Shown here piece after piece: positions 44,087 to 55,367 of a stretch of 64,000 bases of DNA. Position numbers and translations under genes: made by a program. This stretch comes from Falciphora oryzae (Eukaryota > Ascomycota > Sordariomycetes > Magnaporthales > Magnaporthaceae), in NCBI GenBank assembly GCA_000733355.1, contig JNVV01000004.1, forward strand, positions 1,517,654-1,581,653, given 5' to 3'. The notes under the pieces are model-generated. The model did no database searches, had not been told where the DNA came from, and was given only the letters and a program-made list of their open reading frames with translations. Position 1 is the stretch's first letter. Every line of letters begins with the position of its first letter.

Positions 44087-44979
44087 GTTTGGGTTGATAT
44101 GCTGACCATTACATTACCTATGCCCGTTCTGGGAACGAGGTCAGAAGATCACCCTCCCTTCTTTCGGGATCCTCGTTTGTTGTTTGTTGTTGGCAATCCA
44201 ACCATGCCACGGAGGCAGCTCCGCCGTCCATTCTCACTTCTCACAACTTTGTTGAGCGCAGGGGTCCGTGAGCGCGGGCTGAGCCTATTGCAAAGTCGGG
44301 TTCCTGCACAGATGACCCATCTTTGCCCGGCCATTCTTGCTGCTGCGTGGGCTGGATGACATGTCACGGATGGAGAGAGGCATCACAAGATCAAAAATGA
44401 AATATGTAGCAAGGCCCGGGGAAAGTGATCTTCATCTGGTGACTGGGGGGTCGGCTCGCTTGTCTAATCTACGCAGCCATGGGGGGACAGATATGTGCAA
44501 TCGACTTCCATTTCTGAGAGGTACATACCACAAGTACCTTTCATCGGAGATACCCGCCTCCCCGCCCGGGGGATCAGTGCGTGAGATTTTTTTTTTTTTT
44601 TTTTTACCTCTCCTTCAGCGATCGCGACGGCGACTGGGTGTGCGAGGGGAGTGTGTGTTGACGAAGCCTGCCTTTGGAATATTGGCCCTCGGCTTTCTGG
44701 TGGGCAACCACGTGTCACGATGCCGTTGGTACCTCCCGGGATGCTGGGACTTTCATCTCGGCTCCTTGACCGCCGAAGATTCCGGAACGCTGGAATTGCC
44801 GCACTAGTTGCGGAAGAGGGCAAAATGAGGAGAATAAAAAACGCGCGAAAAAAAAAAGAAAAAAAAAAGAGAGGAAGTGTGGCTTGGACTGTGGCCCAGG
44901 TTCGGATTGCCTGGCTCTGGTTTCCTCACATGAGGCGAATGATGGATAATGCAACAACCCGACAATGGATGGCCGTGAA

Positions 44980-45003
44980 TTTTTTTTTTTTTTTTTTTTT
45001 TTT
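44980..45003 (+). repeat. Poly(T) tract, 24 bases
   Basis: An uninterrupted run of T; a shorter run of 19 T lies at 44587-44605. Confidence 0.9.
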
Positions 45004-47637
45004 GACAAAATCACTCACCTCAGTCCAATCGCCGTTCTGTATTCAACATGACCCTAGATTGATTAGCCACTGGGGTCTTTTCAGCAATGCTCGTCTGTCG
45101 GCTCGGGCTGCAGGCTGGACAGAGATTCCCGTCGGTGGTAGGCGCCCGCATTCTGGGCTGCAATCGGGGTTCGTTTTGGCTCCCGTCGAAGCAGCAGGAA
45201 GTGTGTTGGGCAAGCAGGGAATCTCGTGCGTGCATGTACGATGTGAGGTAAGCTCATTGGGCTGAGGGGCATAAAAAACATAATTTTTTCTTCTACGCTC
45301 TAGTGCTTCACATTCTGCATCTATCATCCCTTCGCACTCCTCGCTCGTCAACCATCGAGTCACGGGCGACCCATCGTCGTGGAACCGGTCACGGGAAGAC
45401 CGTGGTCGAGCCTTGTCACGGCCCTGGACGGCATGCTCCCTGCCGTTTGGTTGGCGGGCGGAAGAGGCTAGAATTGCCGGCGGAGAGGTGGGGAAGTTTG
45501 TTGCGAGAGGGGAGGAAGAGGCGAAGGAGCAGACCGGCGGAATGAGGAGGGCGGGATGCACAAATTGGGGTGGGAGCGCCTAATTAAGGAAGGACATTGA
45601 TGCACAACATGAGAATGGAGAAAAAAATGGGAGCAAGTCATGTCAACAGCATAGGGGCTACTGCCAAACTTTCCAAGACGCAGTGCATTTGTCGGATTTG
45701 ATTTGTAATTTGTTAGTTTCCTCATATAATATCGTGCAACTAAGCAGGCTGCACAATTTTCACAAGCCGGCCGGGCAGATGGAGCTGAGTGGCCGCATCA
45801 CGTGCATCACAAGAAATGACCTGCCTATGGCAGGGCGGTGCAAGGTTGACCTCGTTTGTCTGTCGCCTGCCGAGCCCCTCTGGAACGCAAGGCGCTGACA
45901 CGATAATATGGTGGCCTGCTGTGGTGGGGAAATCGTTGGTCGGCTCGGAGCCCCGTGAAGGAGGCCGGTCCCTGGACGATGTCGCCCTGGGACTGGATCC
46001 TCGGCGAGCAGCGGGCCCACTTCTCCGTGCCTTCCAAGCAAAAGCCAACTCCAGATGAAGTGACGCTGTCACTCCCAGGATGGCTAGGCAGTCAGGTACA
46101 GGCTTGCGATGCTGGCAACAAGGCCACATTAGACAAACAACAAGGCCAACGGCAGCGTTCCCCTCTTCGCCTGCCGCTGGCCTTGGTCTTGCGGCCCAGG
46201 TGCCCCGAGCCGCGCACAAGATACGAGGGTGAAGTGCTTCCGGGTTCGGATTCCAAGGAGGAACCTGATCGAGAGCCCATAATATACCTGTTTCCCGTCC
46301 TTGTGCTTGCGCTGCTGTACCGTTTGAGACTTATTTTGGTTTGAATTTTTATTTGATTATTTTTCGCTCTCCTCCCGTCTTCCCCGCCGAGCCCGACCGG
46401 GGTCACCGAACAAAAAAAAGGGCAAGCAAAAAAGCACAGCAAAGCATCCATAGTGGGGCTGGGCCAAGTGTTCCTGGCCCGCACCCGAACCCCTGTCAGC
46501 ACAGGTCCGTCCCTCTTTCAGGCTCTGTTCGCCCGCATCACCTCAGACAGCGCCAGGCCGGCCCCAACAGAGCGCGCAGGTTGGAGAGAATACCCCTGTC
46601 GTCCGCTCTGAGGTTGCCTCCTGCACGGCGTTTTCTCCCCCATCCTCGATTCGATCACATCCGCACCAGCTCCCGCACTGCGTTGTGCGCAGAAGCGAGC
46701 AATTTAGTCTTTTTGCAGCCCGACTGCTGCGCCCATCGAAGCGCGCGTGCACGCCGCCCACCACCACGACCAACACCACCACCCCTTTCCCGTGCTGGCT
46801 GACCACCTCTGGCCAGGGCAGCAAACCTCAAACCGCAAATCCACAGCAGCAGGAAAAGCAGGCTGCGCAGCGGGCATTTGGCAGCCACGACATCATTGTC
46901 CCCCAATCACACCCTCCCTCCGCCCCAGGCACATGCAAGCAGCTGCTCCTCGCCCTGCCAAATCGAGCGTCAGAGGGTGACGCCGCTGGTCCCCAATTTT
47001 GCCCAGCGTCTCACCCCCCTTCTCGGCCGTTCTGGTCCTGGCAAAGCACGCAGTAAGTGCGGACGCATGCGACCTGTGTTGCCAAGGTCCGGAGGTATCA
47101 ATCAGAGCAAGGGGAGAATTAACCGGGGCGCGCGTGTTGATCGCTCTTAGGGCCCTTTGGCACGTCTTGACTATTCTTCGCTCCCTCGCCTCGTCCCGAA
47201 ATCCCGTTTGGGCCGCCCGCGCCTGGTGTTTTATTTCCACCCCCGTCGATTTTTCCCAACTCGTTTGTCTCCGGCATCCTTTGGCGCATTCCAAACATTT
47301 CTTTCCTTGCGCAGCGAGTCAGACGGCGAACGGCCCATCCCATACATCCCATCCATCCGCAACCAGCCAGCCAACCAGCCCGATCGCCGCCGCGAAGCCG
47401 CGCAACCCAACCAAGCAGCAGCCAAGACAAGGGCCCAAAAAAGAAAAGAGAGGGAGAGACACGAGCCGCCTCGTTCGTGGCCCCGACCGAGACGGGAAAG
47501 TGCATGGCATTCCCGTCCAACATGGTAGTCCGGTTACCGCGCCCAAATCGAGCCCCCACGAGTTGAGCGATCCCAAGTCCTGGCATGACGACTAAGTCGA
47601 GCCTTCATTCCTCCCGATATTCCGATCACCATCGACC

Positions 47638-50600
47638 ATGGACAGGTTAGCGACCGCCGCCGCTGGCAGTGGCGACGCGGACGCCAGCCGACAACCTCCC
47701 TCAGGCTCCACCACCTTCAATCCCGCGCGCCCAACCGCTGCGTCGGCTGCGCGCGAGGCGTCCACGACCATCCCTTCAAAGTCGACGGCCCACTCTTCTG
47801 CCACGTCCTCGGCTGCCAGCTCGCCCTTTGCCTCCAGGGAACCGTCCCCGAGCCGGACTCTGAGGGCATCCATCGCCGCCGCCAGAAACCTCCCCCCTGG
47901 CCCCGGCAACAGATCTCGCAAAAACAGCCAGCAGGACCTCAGCCCTTCGCGCCCGGCCGCAAAGACCGCTGCTGCCTCATCGACTCCGACTCCCTTGACT
48001 TTGCATCAGCCAAAGACTGTCGCCGTCTCGTCGACCCCCGCCCTGTTGCCTTTCTCCCCGGATCCCAACATCAAGGCTCCTCTGCCACAGAAGTCGGCAT
48101 CCGCCACACTTCTCGATTCTCAACGCGACACACCCCGGTGGCCCATCTCACCCAGGCTCCGGTCGCCGCCCCCAGTGCTGAACAAGCCTAACCAAGGCCT
48201 GCCCCGAAAGGGGTCAGATCAAGATCTCCCCAGCATTAACTTTCAGCGGCCGACGCCGCCCGTGACGTTCGATCCCAGCCAGTCGGATAACGAGACTGAC
48301 GACAGCCACTTGCAATCTGGCATGCGGACGCCCGCCCGCGGCAGCACATCAACCCTCGAGACCGTTCAGGAAGTCAGCCCGCTAGGCTCGCCAACCCCCG
48401 AAGGCATCGATGCAGCGTTGGAGAAGCTGGTGGGAGAGAGACTCGCTTCAGATACAGCCTCTCAACCGGACGTCGCAGAAATCTCAATCGCGAAGGCGAT
48501 GAAGGCCCGGGCAATCATGGCGCAGAATGAGAGCGGGAGCGAAGCTGGCAGCATCAAGGCAGAGCGGCGGCCGGCCATGACCTCAGCACCATCGGGCCTC
48601 GGCCTCAGGCAGCCCAGCTCATCAACTATCGCCAAGACCGGACCCTCTGGAACGAACAAGAGCTCCAAGTCCAGCGAGGGCACGGTTAAGTCAATGACGG
48701 TCGAGACGGAGACAGTGGCGTCGATCCCACAGGTTTCGGTAGCGCCCGCGGGCATGCAGGGTTCCAACGGGAGTCTCAGGACCAAGCCTAGCTCGGAGAC
48801 GATTCGACCCAAGAAGGAGAAGAGGAAGCCGAGCAGGAAACAGCAGATGGTCCAGCCCGGAGCCGGTGAGAGCCTCGATCCGCAATCGGCATCCACTGCG
48901 TACGGCTCACGCGTGCCGCCGCTTCTACATCATCAATCGATCAGATCAAGCTCAGCGAGGGCCGGAGTCGCCTGCACCTCGCCGATCCGATCCATGAGTG
49001 GGCAAGGCCCGCCGGTTGACGATGCAATGACCAGCCCAAGGCGGTGGTCATCGGCGCCGAGCACGCGCAGCCGCACGCTGGGGCTGCCTTTATCACAGAT
49101 GAATAACTTGCTAACTAGGTCTTCGCTAAACGCAGCCTCCTCGAAAGCTGACAACTTCGAGGCCAAAATCGCCAGCGCGGTGGACGAGGCCGACACCTCG
49201 GATTCGGACGAGACATTTGTGTACGATTCTAACCCGCCAGACGCTCGCGATCGGCCGCATAATCGTTTCCACTCGCGAACGCCGAGCACCACCTCAATGG
49301 CTAGCCAGGTCGACCGCGGCGGCATGCGATCTATTCACGGTGTCATGGACGTTGGACACGGGCACATTCTCCCCCCTGCCCCCGGCAGCGCTGTAGCGGC
49401 GAAAAAGAAGAAATTCTCCAACACATATAACCCCGGCCTCGCGGCGGAAAACCTGGGTCTGCTTATCGATGAAGACGGTGGCTCTGCCAGGGGGAGCGCA
49501 TCCGGGTCTGGTCGTGGCGCAACGGTAGCACGGCATCCACACCACATCGGCCTCTGGGGCCGACACGGCAACGGGCACACATATCTCTTCGATAACGAGA
49601 GCTCCCCTTTCGTCGGGTCTCAGCGGCCGAGGATCTCAGGCGCTGGCGGCAGCGCACGGAATTCACCGGCGCCACCAAGCCCACGTTTCGGATCCGCCTC
49701 ATCAGCACGCGGGACGGGCGGCGGGAAGCGCGGGCCGCACCTCACTCCCGCCGTAGGATACGACCTGGACGACACCACTACCGGGGCCGACGACGAGCGA
49801 ACCCCGTTGATCCAGACCATGCGGTCACCCAGGACGCGCCGAGGAGGGAACAGATATCACCACTCGCTCATAGCGGACCACCAACAACGCGCGGCGGTCG
49901 CGGCATACCGGCAGCACCAGCGGCGCCATCAGCCATCATTGCTCAACCGCATGGCCAGCTGCCTGGTGTTGACGGTGATGCTCCTGCTGGTGGTGTCGGG
50001 CGCCATCGGGTTCATGTTTGCGACATCGCAGCCCCTGACGGGACTGGAGCTCATCAAGATCAGCAATGTCATCGCCAGTGAACAGGAGCTCATGTTCGAC
50101 ATGATGGTCAAGGCCCAGAACCCCAACGTTGTGCTAGTCGTCGTGGACTCTTCGGACCTCGAGATCTTTGCCAAATCGCCATACGCGGGGTCCGATTCAT
50201 GGCGACAAAAGCCTGGGCAACGAGACGCAGTGCCTCGTGGATCTCGGTCTTTTGCCGCAAGGAGGGCTAGGAGAGCAACTGTCAGCGACGACGAAAATGG
50301 CCATCAAGTCTCGCCAGCAGTTGCCAGGGCCGGCCCGCCAGACGATCCGGCCGACGATCCACCACCGGACGACATGGGCCCGCTCTGGAGGCTTGGCACG
50401 GTGCGTGAGCTGGACCAACCGCTGCAGTTCGAGGGCTCCTTTTTCAACAAGGGCGCCTCGACCACAACAGGAGGCCTTAGACTTGAGAAGCCTGGAAACA
50501 GCACCGAGCCAGGCGGGACGGAGAGGTGGGGACGTGTCATCCAGGACGAGTTCGAGTTGGTCGTCAAGGGCGTCCTCAAGTACTCGCTGCCTCTTAGCCA

Positions 50601-50718
50601 GCGCGTCCGCACCATCGCCATCTCCGGAAAGACGCGCGTCAAGCCCAACTCAGCTAGCGACCCCGGGGCTGTTGCTCCTGGGACGCCCGAGGCCCTCGCA
50701 ATTTCTGCTACAATCTAG
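47638..50718 (+). CDS. vac7: Vac7 homologue, regulator of PI(3,5)P2 synthesis
   Basis: A single open frame of 1026 residues. The first 760 residues are low-complexity, Ser/Pro/Thr-rich and disordered. Residues about 773-795 form the only membrane segment (SCLVLTVMLLLVVSGAIGFM), followed by the conserved luminal Vac7 domain: ISNVIASEQELMFDMMVKAQ, then NPNVVLVVVDSSDLEIFAKS. The distal part (QFEGSFFNKGAS, VLKYSLPLSQRVRTIAISGK) fits the LEA-like fold of the domain. In yeast Vac7 sits in the vacuolar membrane and activates the Fab1 lipid kinase; a disordered N-terminus and single C-terminal membrane segment are its normal layout. The chosen ATG is the first in frame. Fungal homologues may be annotated as phospholipid metabolism enzyme regulators. 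Confidence 0.9.
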   Translation: MDRLATAAAGSGDADASRQPPSGSTTFNPARPTAASAAREASTTIPSKSTAHSSATSSAASSPFASREPSPSRTLRASIAAARNLPPGPGNRSRKNSQQDLSPSRPAAKTAAASSTPTPLTLHQPKTVAVSSTPALLPFSPDPNIKAPLPQKSASATLLDSQRDTPRWPISPRLRSPPPVLNKPNQGLPRKGSDQDLPSINFQRPTPPVTFDPSQSDNETDDSHLQSGMRTPARGSTSTLETVQEVSPLGSPTPEGIDAALEKLVGERLASDTASQPDVAEISIAKAMKARAIMAQNESGSEAGSIKAERRPAMTSAPSGLGLRQPSSSTIAKTGPSGTNKSSKSSEGTVKSMTVETETVASIPQVSVAPAGMQGSNGSLRTKPSSETIRPKKEKRKPSRKQQMVQPGAGESLDPQSASTAYGSRVPPLLHHQSIRSSSARAGVACTSPIRSMSGQGPPVDDAMTSPRRWSSAPSTRSRTLGLPLSQMNNLLTRSSLNAASSKADNFEAKIASAVDEADTSDSDETFVYDSNPPDARDRPHNRFHSRTPSTTSMASQVDRGGMRSIHGVMDVGHGHILPPAPGSAVAAKKKKFSNTYNPGLAAENLGLLIDEDGGSARGSASGSGRGATVARHPHHIGLWGRHGNGHTYLFDNESSPFVGSQRPRISGAGGSARNSPAPPSPRFGSASSARGTGGGKRGPHLTPAVGYDLDDTTTGADDERTPLIQTMRSPRTRRGGNRYHHSLIADHQQRAAVAAYRQHQRRHQPSLLNRMASCLVLTVMLLLVVSGAIGFMFATSQPLTGLELIKISNVIASEQELMFDMMVKAQNPNVVLVVVDSSDLEIFAKSPYAGSDSWRQKPGQRDAVPRGSRSFAARRARRATVSDDENGHQVSPAVARAGPPDDPADDPPPDDMGPLWRLGTVRELDQPLQFEGSFFNKGASTTTGGLRLEKPGNSTEPGGTERWGRVIQDEFELVVKGVLKYSLPLSQRVRTIAISGKTRVKPNSASDPGAVAPGTPEALAISATI

Positions 50719-52118
50719 GTGGATGGACGGCAGTAACTGCTGCCCAGCAAGCGACACGATATATCGAGCCCGCTATATTCACCGATCCAATAACCACATT
50801 TCTCTTTTCTGCGATACACCATCGTCTCCATCCCGCCCGGCCGAGACGATGATTTTCTTCCACGATTTCGATTCCCAGGACGGGGTTTAGGCGTTTATTC
50901 TTTTATCATTATCGGGTCATAGGACTACCAAGCATTCCAGCCCAAAAACGAGGCCGCGACTATCGATCCGGCCAGGGAGCACGGCGCCAAAGCACATGCG
51001 ACGAACAAAATCTCTGGGTATCGGCATCTTTTATCATTTTATCATCACGGTCATCAGCGAAAGGAGTTTATACCGCGCGTGCTCTCAACAGACATTTCAC
51101 GTAACGAAACGACCAGGTTCATCCCACCAAAACAAGCCTTCGCTTTCCCGACTTTCATTGAAGATCTCTTGTTTTTTTGCCTTGCTTGTTTCTCTCTTTT
51201 TCTGATTCCCTGTCCTTTACTACTACCATCTCTTTGTTTTCTCGCCCAGCCACATTTATAGACAACACTCACCACCGAGCAAAGAACCAACGATTGTGTC
51301 ACAACACCCACCATCAAGATCCAACACAGGCGATATCAGCCGCATATATCATTTTCTTTCTCACTTGATTTGCCTCAAGCTCGCACGGCCTTTAGGGCGA
51401 TGCCCTTTGAAGTGCCCACTGCGGCTTTGTTGTATTTTCAGCACTTGCTTGTTACTTGCTTTTGCTGCATTTGGATGGATGGTGCAAACTGGGGTGAATG
51501 GATTTAAAATGCAAGGCTCCACGAGAGCGGGAGTATTGGTGCTGCTGGGAGGAAGACCCAGCGGGGTGGAGATAGGGAAGAAGGAAGAAAAAAAAGAACA
51601 AAAAAAGAACTAAGACTGGGCGGGATAGCGAGATCTACCCATCAAGATATATTTGGGCTGTATCTGCCTCATCATTTGCCCAGTTGCTCAAATGGCAGCT
51701 GGGATGTGGTGGGTTGCCGGACGAGAAATAAAAAAACACTATTGATGGGCGGGAACGAAGCCGCTCTTATCAAGACAACATTCTCCCAACGCCATATGCC
51801 TTGTTGCCCGTCGCTTGACTACATCCCTGCTCATAAAACGTACTGACTGGCTCATATCTAGTAACGGCGCTCTTCTGTCACCCAGCGTTTCGGACATGAT
51901 CGCGAGGCGACGGACTCGAGGGCGGACTAGACTTGGCGCGTGGTGAAGGCTGGGCGCGAAAGGCTAAAGCTCGTCTTGCTCGCCAGAAACAAGTTCAGCT
52001 CGTAGCTGCCACTGGCCAGATGAGCATGGCCAGCTCGATTCTAGACGGAATCGCGTCTTTGTTCACCGTCGGCGGTTATGACCTCGATGACGTGTTTAAC
52101 CGTCTCTGCCGGCGAGCC

Positions 52119-52149
<31 letters not shown>

Positions 52150-52692
52150 TCTTCTTAATCTTATCATGCTTCTTTCGGAGATAGCTCGCCCGTAGTGGTG
52201 GTCTATGACAATTGCCCAGTGGCAGCCTTACGGCCTTCGCCTTCTCCGGACAGGGCGTCGCCGGAGGAGCGGCTGAGAAGGCAAGAGGCCCGCTGTCATG
52301 CACGGCTGCTCACCAACCTCACCTCGGCCCGATCATGCAGCTGCTTCCAAGTCCTGGAGCAGGTAAAGTAGCTGTCACCGGCCGCACACGAGGTGCTTTA
52401 CACACGGGTTTATATGGTTTGTTTCCTAGTGTCTAATCCTCGGATCGCGTATCGTTCGCGCAGCCAGATCGTGATTTTCCAAGCACAAGATGTCGGGCTG
52501 GACTAGGCTGGGCGCGGAAACGAACAAAGTCTGGGATAGCTACCCACCTAGAGAATAAAGAGAAGCGCGAGCCGGAGCCAGAGCAGACTCTCCGGTTGCT
52601 GGCCGAGAGAGCCCGACAGTGCGCCAGAGATGTGCCTTTGCCTGTTTTGCTGCGTGATGGATCTATCACACCTCTTATGCATTGGGCGAGCG
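50719..52692. other. Intergenic, with a long poly(T) tract
   Basis: Nothing recognisable. A broken T run (T11, C, T20) lies at 52119-52150. The right side is the 3' flank of the minus-strand gene at 52693. Confidence 0.5.
52119..52150 (+). repeat. Poly(T) tract, 32 bases with one C
   Basis: Eleven T, one C, then twenty T, followed by a CTTCTT stretch. Confidence 0.9.
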
Positions 52693-53731
52693 CTATTCAT
52701 ACGGTAAAGCCGCAACTGTTTCGCCGACGCGGTGCTCGACGACGCGCGAGAACTCTGGGTCAAGGAATTGGCCGCGTGCCAGGGGCAGATCGTGGTAGTA
52801 GGCGCTCGTCTGGGTGTGGTCTCCGTGCGTCACTGTGGTAGGCTTTTCTGGGTAGATGCCGATGATCTCGTGGAAGTATGCCTTGCCCCAGTCGACCACC
52901 CGGGAGCCCTGTCGAGGCAGATGGATCTGGGTCTGCCGGTCCCGGGACAGGACCTCTGATGCGGGCTGGCAAGGAGGGAGGACTGCATAGACCTGCCAGT
53001 CAACCCAGTGCATGGTGTAAAAGCGGTAAAACACTTGTGCACTACGTGTGGGCGCGTACGGGCATCGACTTGTCAGCATGAGGTTTTTTTTTTTTCATTG
53101 GCAGAGAGTGGCTTGCAAAGTTCCTGCTGTAATTAGGAACAACAGCGGGTGATGAGCCGGGAACCTACATCCAGTCCCGCGTCCCAGCATGGACCCTCCC
53201 CCCTGTCAGGAGCTCGCGCACGGCGAACTTGAAGGCCGTCAGGTCGCTGGTCTGGGACAGCCGGCGGGCGCCGAGGTGCTCGCCCGTCACGACCTTGACC
53301 CAAGTCAGGAGCGTCTGCTGCGTGTTGTGCGTCTGGAAGATGTACCTCGCGTTGGACCCGAGCGAGCGCGCGTACGGGCCGAACAGGCTGACCATGCACG
53401 CCGCCGAGCCCGGGTGCCGCGCGTCGCGGGCCGGCTCCACGGATAGCCTGACCAGGGTGGTCCCCAGGGCGGGCTGGGCGAGCCGGAGGACGAGGCAGAC
53501 GTGCGGCCGCGCGCCGCCCCTCTCGAGGAACTCGACGGCCAGGCCCTCGACCCGCTCCCTGAGGGCGGCGGCAAGGTATGGGTGCCTGGCGTCGGCGTCG
53601 GACACGTCGCGGGAGTCGTAACTATTGGTCAGGGGGTCCGTGATTCTATGTGCCGGGTTGAGTGATACGTACGGCGGCGGCGGTGCGTTCTCGGACGCGG
53701 GGTCTTCCGGGATGATGATGTTTTCTGCCAT
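52693..53731 (-). CDS. Two-exon protein of unknown function
   Basis: Exons 53169-53731 and 52693-53041 on the minus strand encode 303 residues; the 127-base intron (GTAGGT...GTAG) is in phase 2 and the two parts join as RDWIAQVFYRFYTMHWVDWQVYA. The N-terminus is Pro-rich (APPPPYVSLNPAHRI). The middle part has VCLVLRLAQPALGTTLVRLS and ARYIFQTHNTQQTLLTWVKV. The end has DWGKAYFHEIIGIYPEKPTT and HDLPLARGQFLDPEFSR. No signal peptide, membrane segment or named domain is seen. The exon phases summing to a whole number and the aromatic-rich segment around the junction argue that it is a real gene. Possible alternative start 29 codons upstream. Confidence 0.7.
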
Positions 53732-55367
53732 TGCGGGCAGTAGCACCACGACAGCGGACAGGTGTCGATGGACGTTAGAGACACATGCAGGTAGAGCTGG
53801 GGCAGGGCTGGGGGGCAAGCAGGATGATTTCTATTTAACGCTGCTCTGGTACAACCAAGTGTCATGTAGAAATTGACAGTCACCGGAGAAAGCTGATGAA
53901 CCTTGGGCGCCTGGAGCGCAAGCTTCGGGGGAGTGACTGGATCTCGGCATCAAGGAAAGACTCCTCAGCCGGGGTCACACATTGAGCAACCAGTCGACAT
54001 TCTGGCGTTCCCTGGGGCGAAGGGAAGGGGATGGGCTGGTATGGAGGGAAGATAGCAACAGGATGTCAAAGGTCAGCAAGAGATGAAGAACAAGACGCCT
54101 CTCTGGTAGTTGGCTATACGGAGGAGCCGCAATCTGGATATCGACGACCGAGTCTTGCTAGATAGCGATGTCGACCCAGTCACGGGGTCTCATCATCTCG
54201 GAGCGGACCGCACGGATCCAACGATGGGAATATCTGTCGGTCCGGGATGTGTTGGACCCTGGGGTTTATCTCTGGACGAACCAACGTTCTGTCACTCGGA
54301 AAGCATGCTTCTATGGCGGAGATTGAGCAGGTTGGGTTGCGTAAAGTGGGAGGCGGCCTCAGGGGTTGTCTGTTGGTACACGCACACAAAAAGGAAGAGG
54401 AGTGAGCATCTTTTCTTCCTCGTCCTCTGGTGTGACAAACTGTCAGTCACCTCTGCAATTCACCAAGAGAATGCCTCAAACTGCCAATAGCTTGAGGACA
54501 TTGGTTCCATCACGCTCAAGGCGAAACCAAGTGGCTTGTCAAGCCTCCTTTTCGGAGAAAGAAGCAAACAAGCAAACACCATAAACTCGCATTAGCGGCC
54601 AGCCAACCAGGGCAGACTCTTGAGCGGGGAAACGGGAGCACGCAAGACTGCATGGCACAGGGGAAAAAGGCACAGCAGCGTCACTCGTCACTTCCTTCCA
54701 TGGAAATGGGCCGACCTTTCGGCGAGGCCACCGAAAACGAGAGCCACTCGGATTGTCTCGCTTGCGCTGCACAGCCTGCCCCACCTCCGCGACGCTAACT
54801 GGGTTGTGCCGCTGCTGGGAATCCTACAAAAGTCCAATATCGCGGGCCGTGGAGGGTCGGCCTTTGCCCTTTACGAGAATGCCAAGTCGCCCGTCAGCAT
54901 ATCGCCCGCAGTGCCCGTATCGCTTGGCTGCTGGCCGCACACCCTTTGTCCCCATGCGAGCTGTCCCAGAATGCTGTGCCATCGCCCGCACCACCCGCAA
55001 CCCACGTCTCTCACGCCCCCGACCCTCTCTGTCCATCCAAGGATGATGTCCGTCACCCGCTTATCCCCCCCAGCCAGGCAGCAGAATAACAATCATGACT
55101 TTAACCGCCGCCACTCGCCCTTTTGTCGTTCTCTGGCTCAGCACCTGAAGTGTCGCCGGCCTCTCCTGCGTCGTCCGTCCTGTCACTCGCTCACAAACTC
55201 GTTTTGCATCCCAACTGCCTGTCGCTCGTTTTTTGAGCCGGTGCGCATTGAGCCTCCGCCACCAACCAACAACATCATCATCCCTGCAAGGGCCCCAAGA
55301 CTGGTCGACGCCCGCCGAGCCTTTCTTCGATCGATCCATCTGGGCGAGCGTGGCTTGAACAACAAGC
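53732..55367. other. Divergent intergenic region
   Basis: The upstream regions of the unknown gene (-) and of the GH76 gene (+). The 288-codon frame at 54620-55486 overlaps the first GH76 exon in another frame and is not called. Confidence 0.5.

Larger units (their letters stand above)
42325..47637. other. Long gene-poor region with simple repeats
   Basis: 5.3 kb, the longest stretch without a supported gene. It holds a T19 run at 44587-44605, a T24 run at 44980-45003, (GATG)n at 43740-43764, (GCAT)n at 44069-44086 and a poly-A-rich patch at 44850-44870. The last kilobase before 47638 is pyrimidine-rich and is probably the promoter and long 5' UTR of the Vac7 gene. Short open frames on both strands have no recognisable domain. 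Confidence 0.55.

Noticed and set aside
51933..52184. 83-codon frame ending in a Phe run
   Set aside because: The Phe run is the poly(T) tract; nothing else suggests coding.
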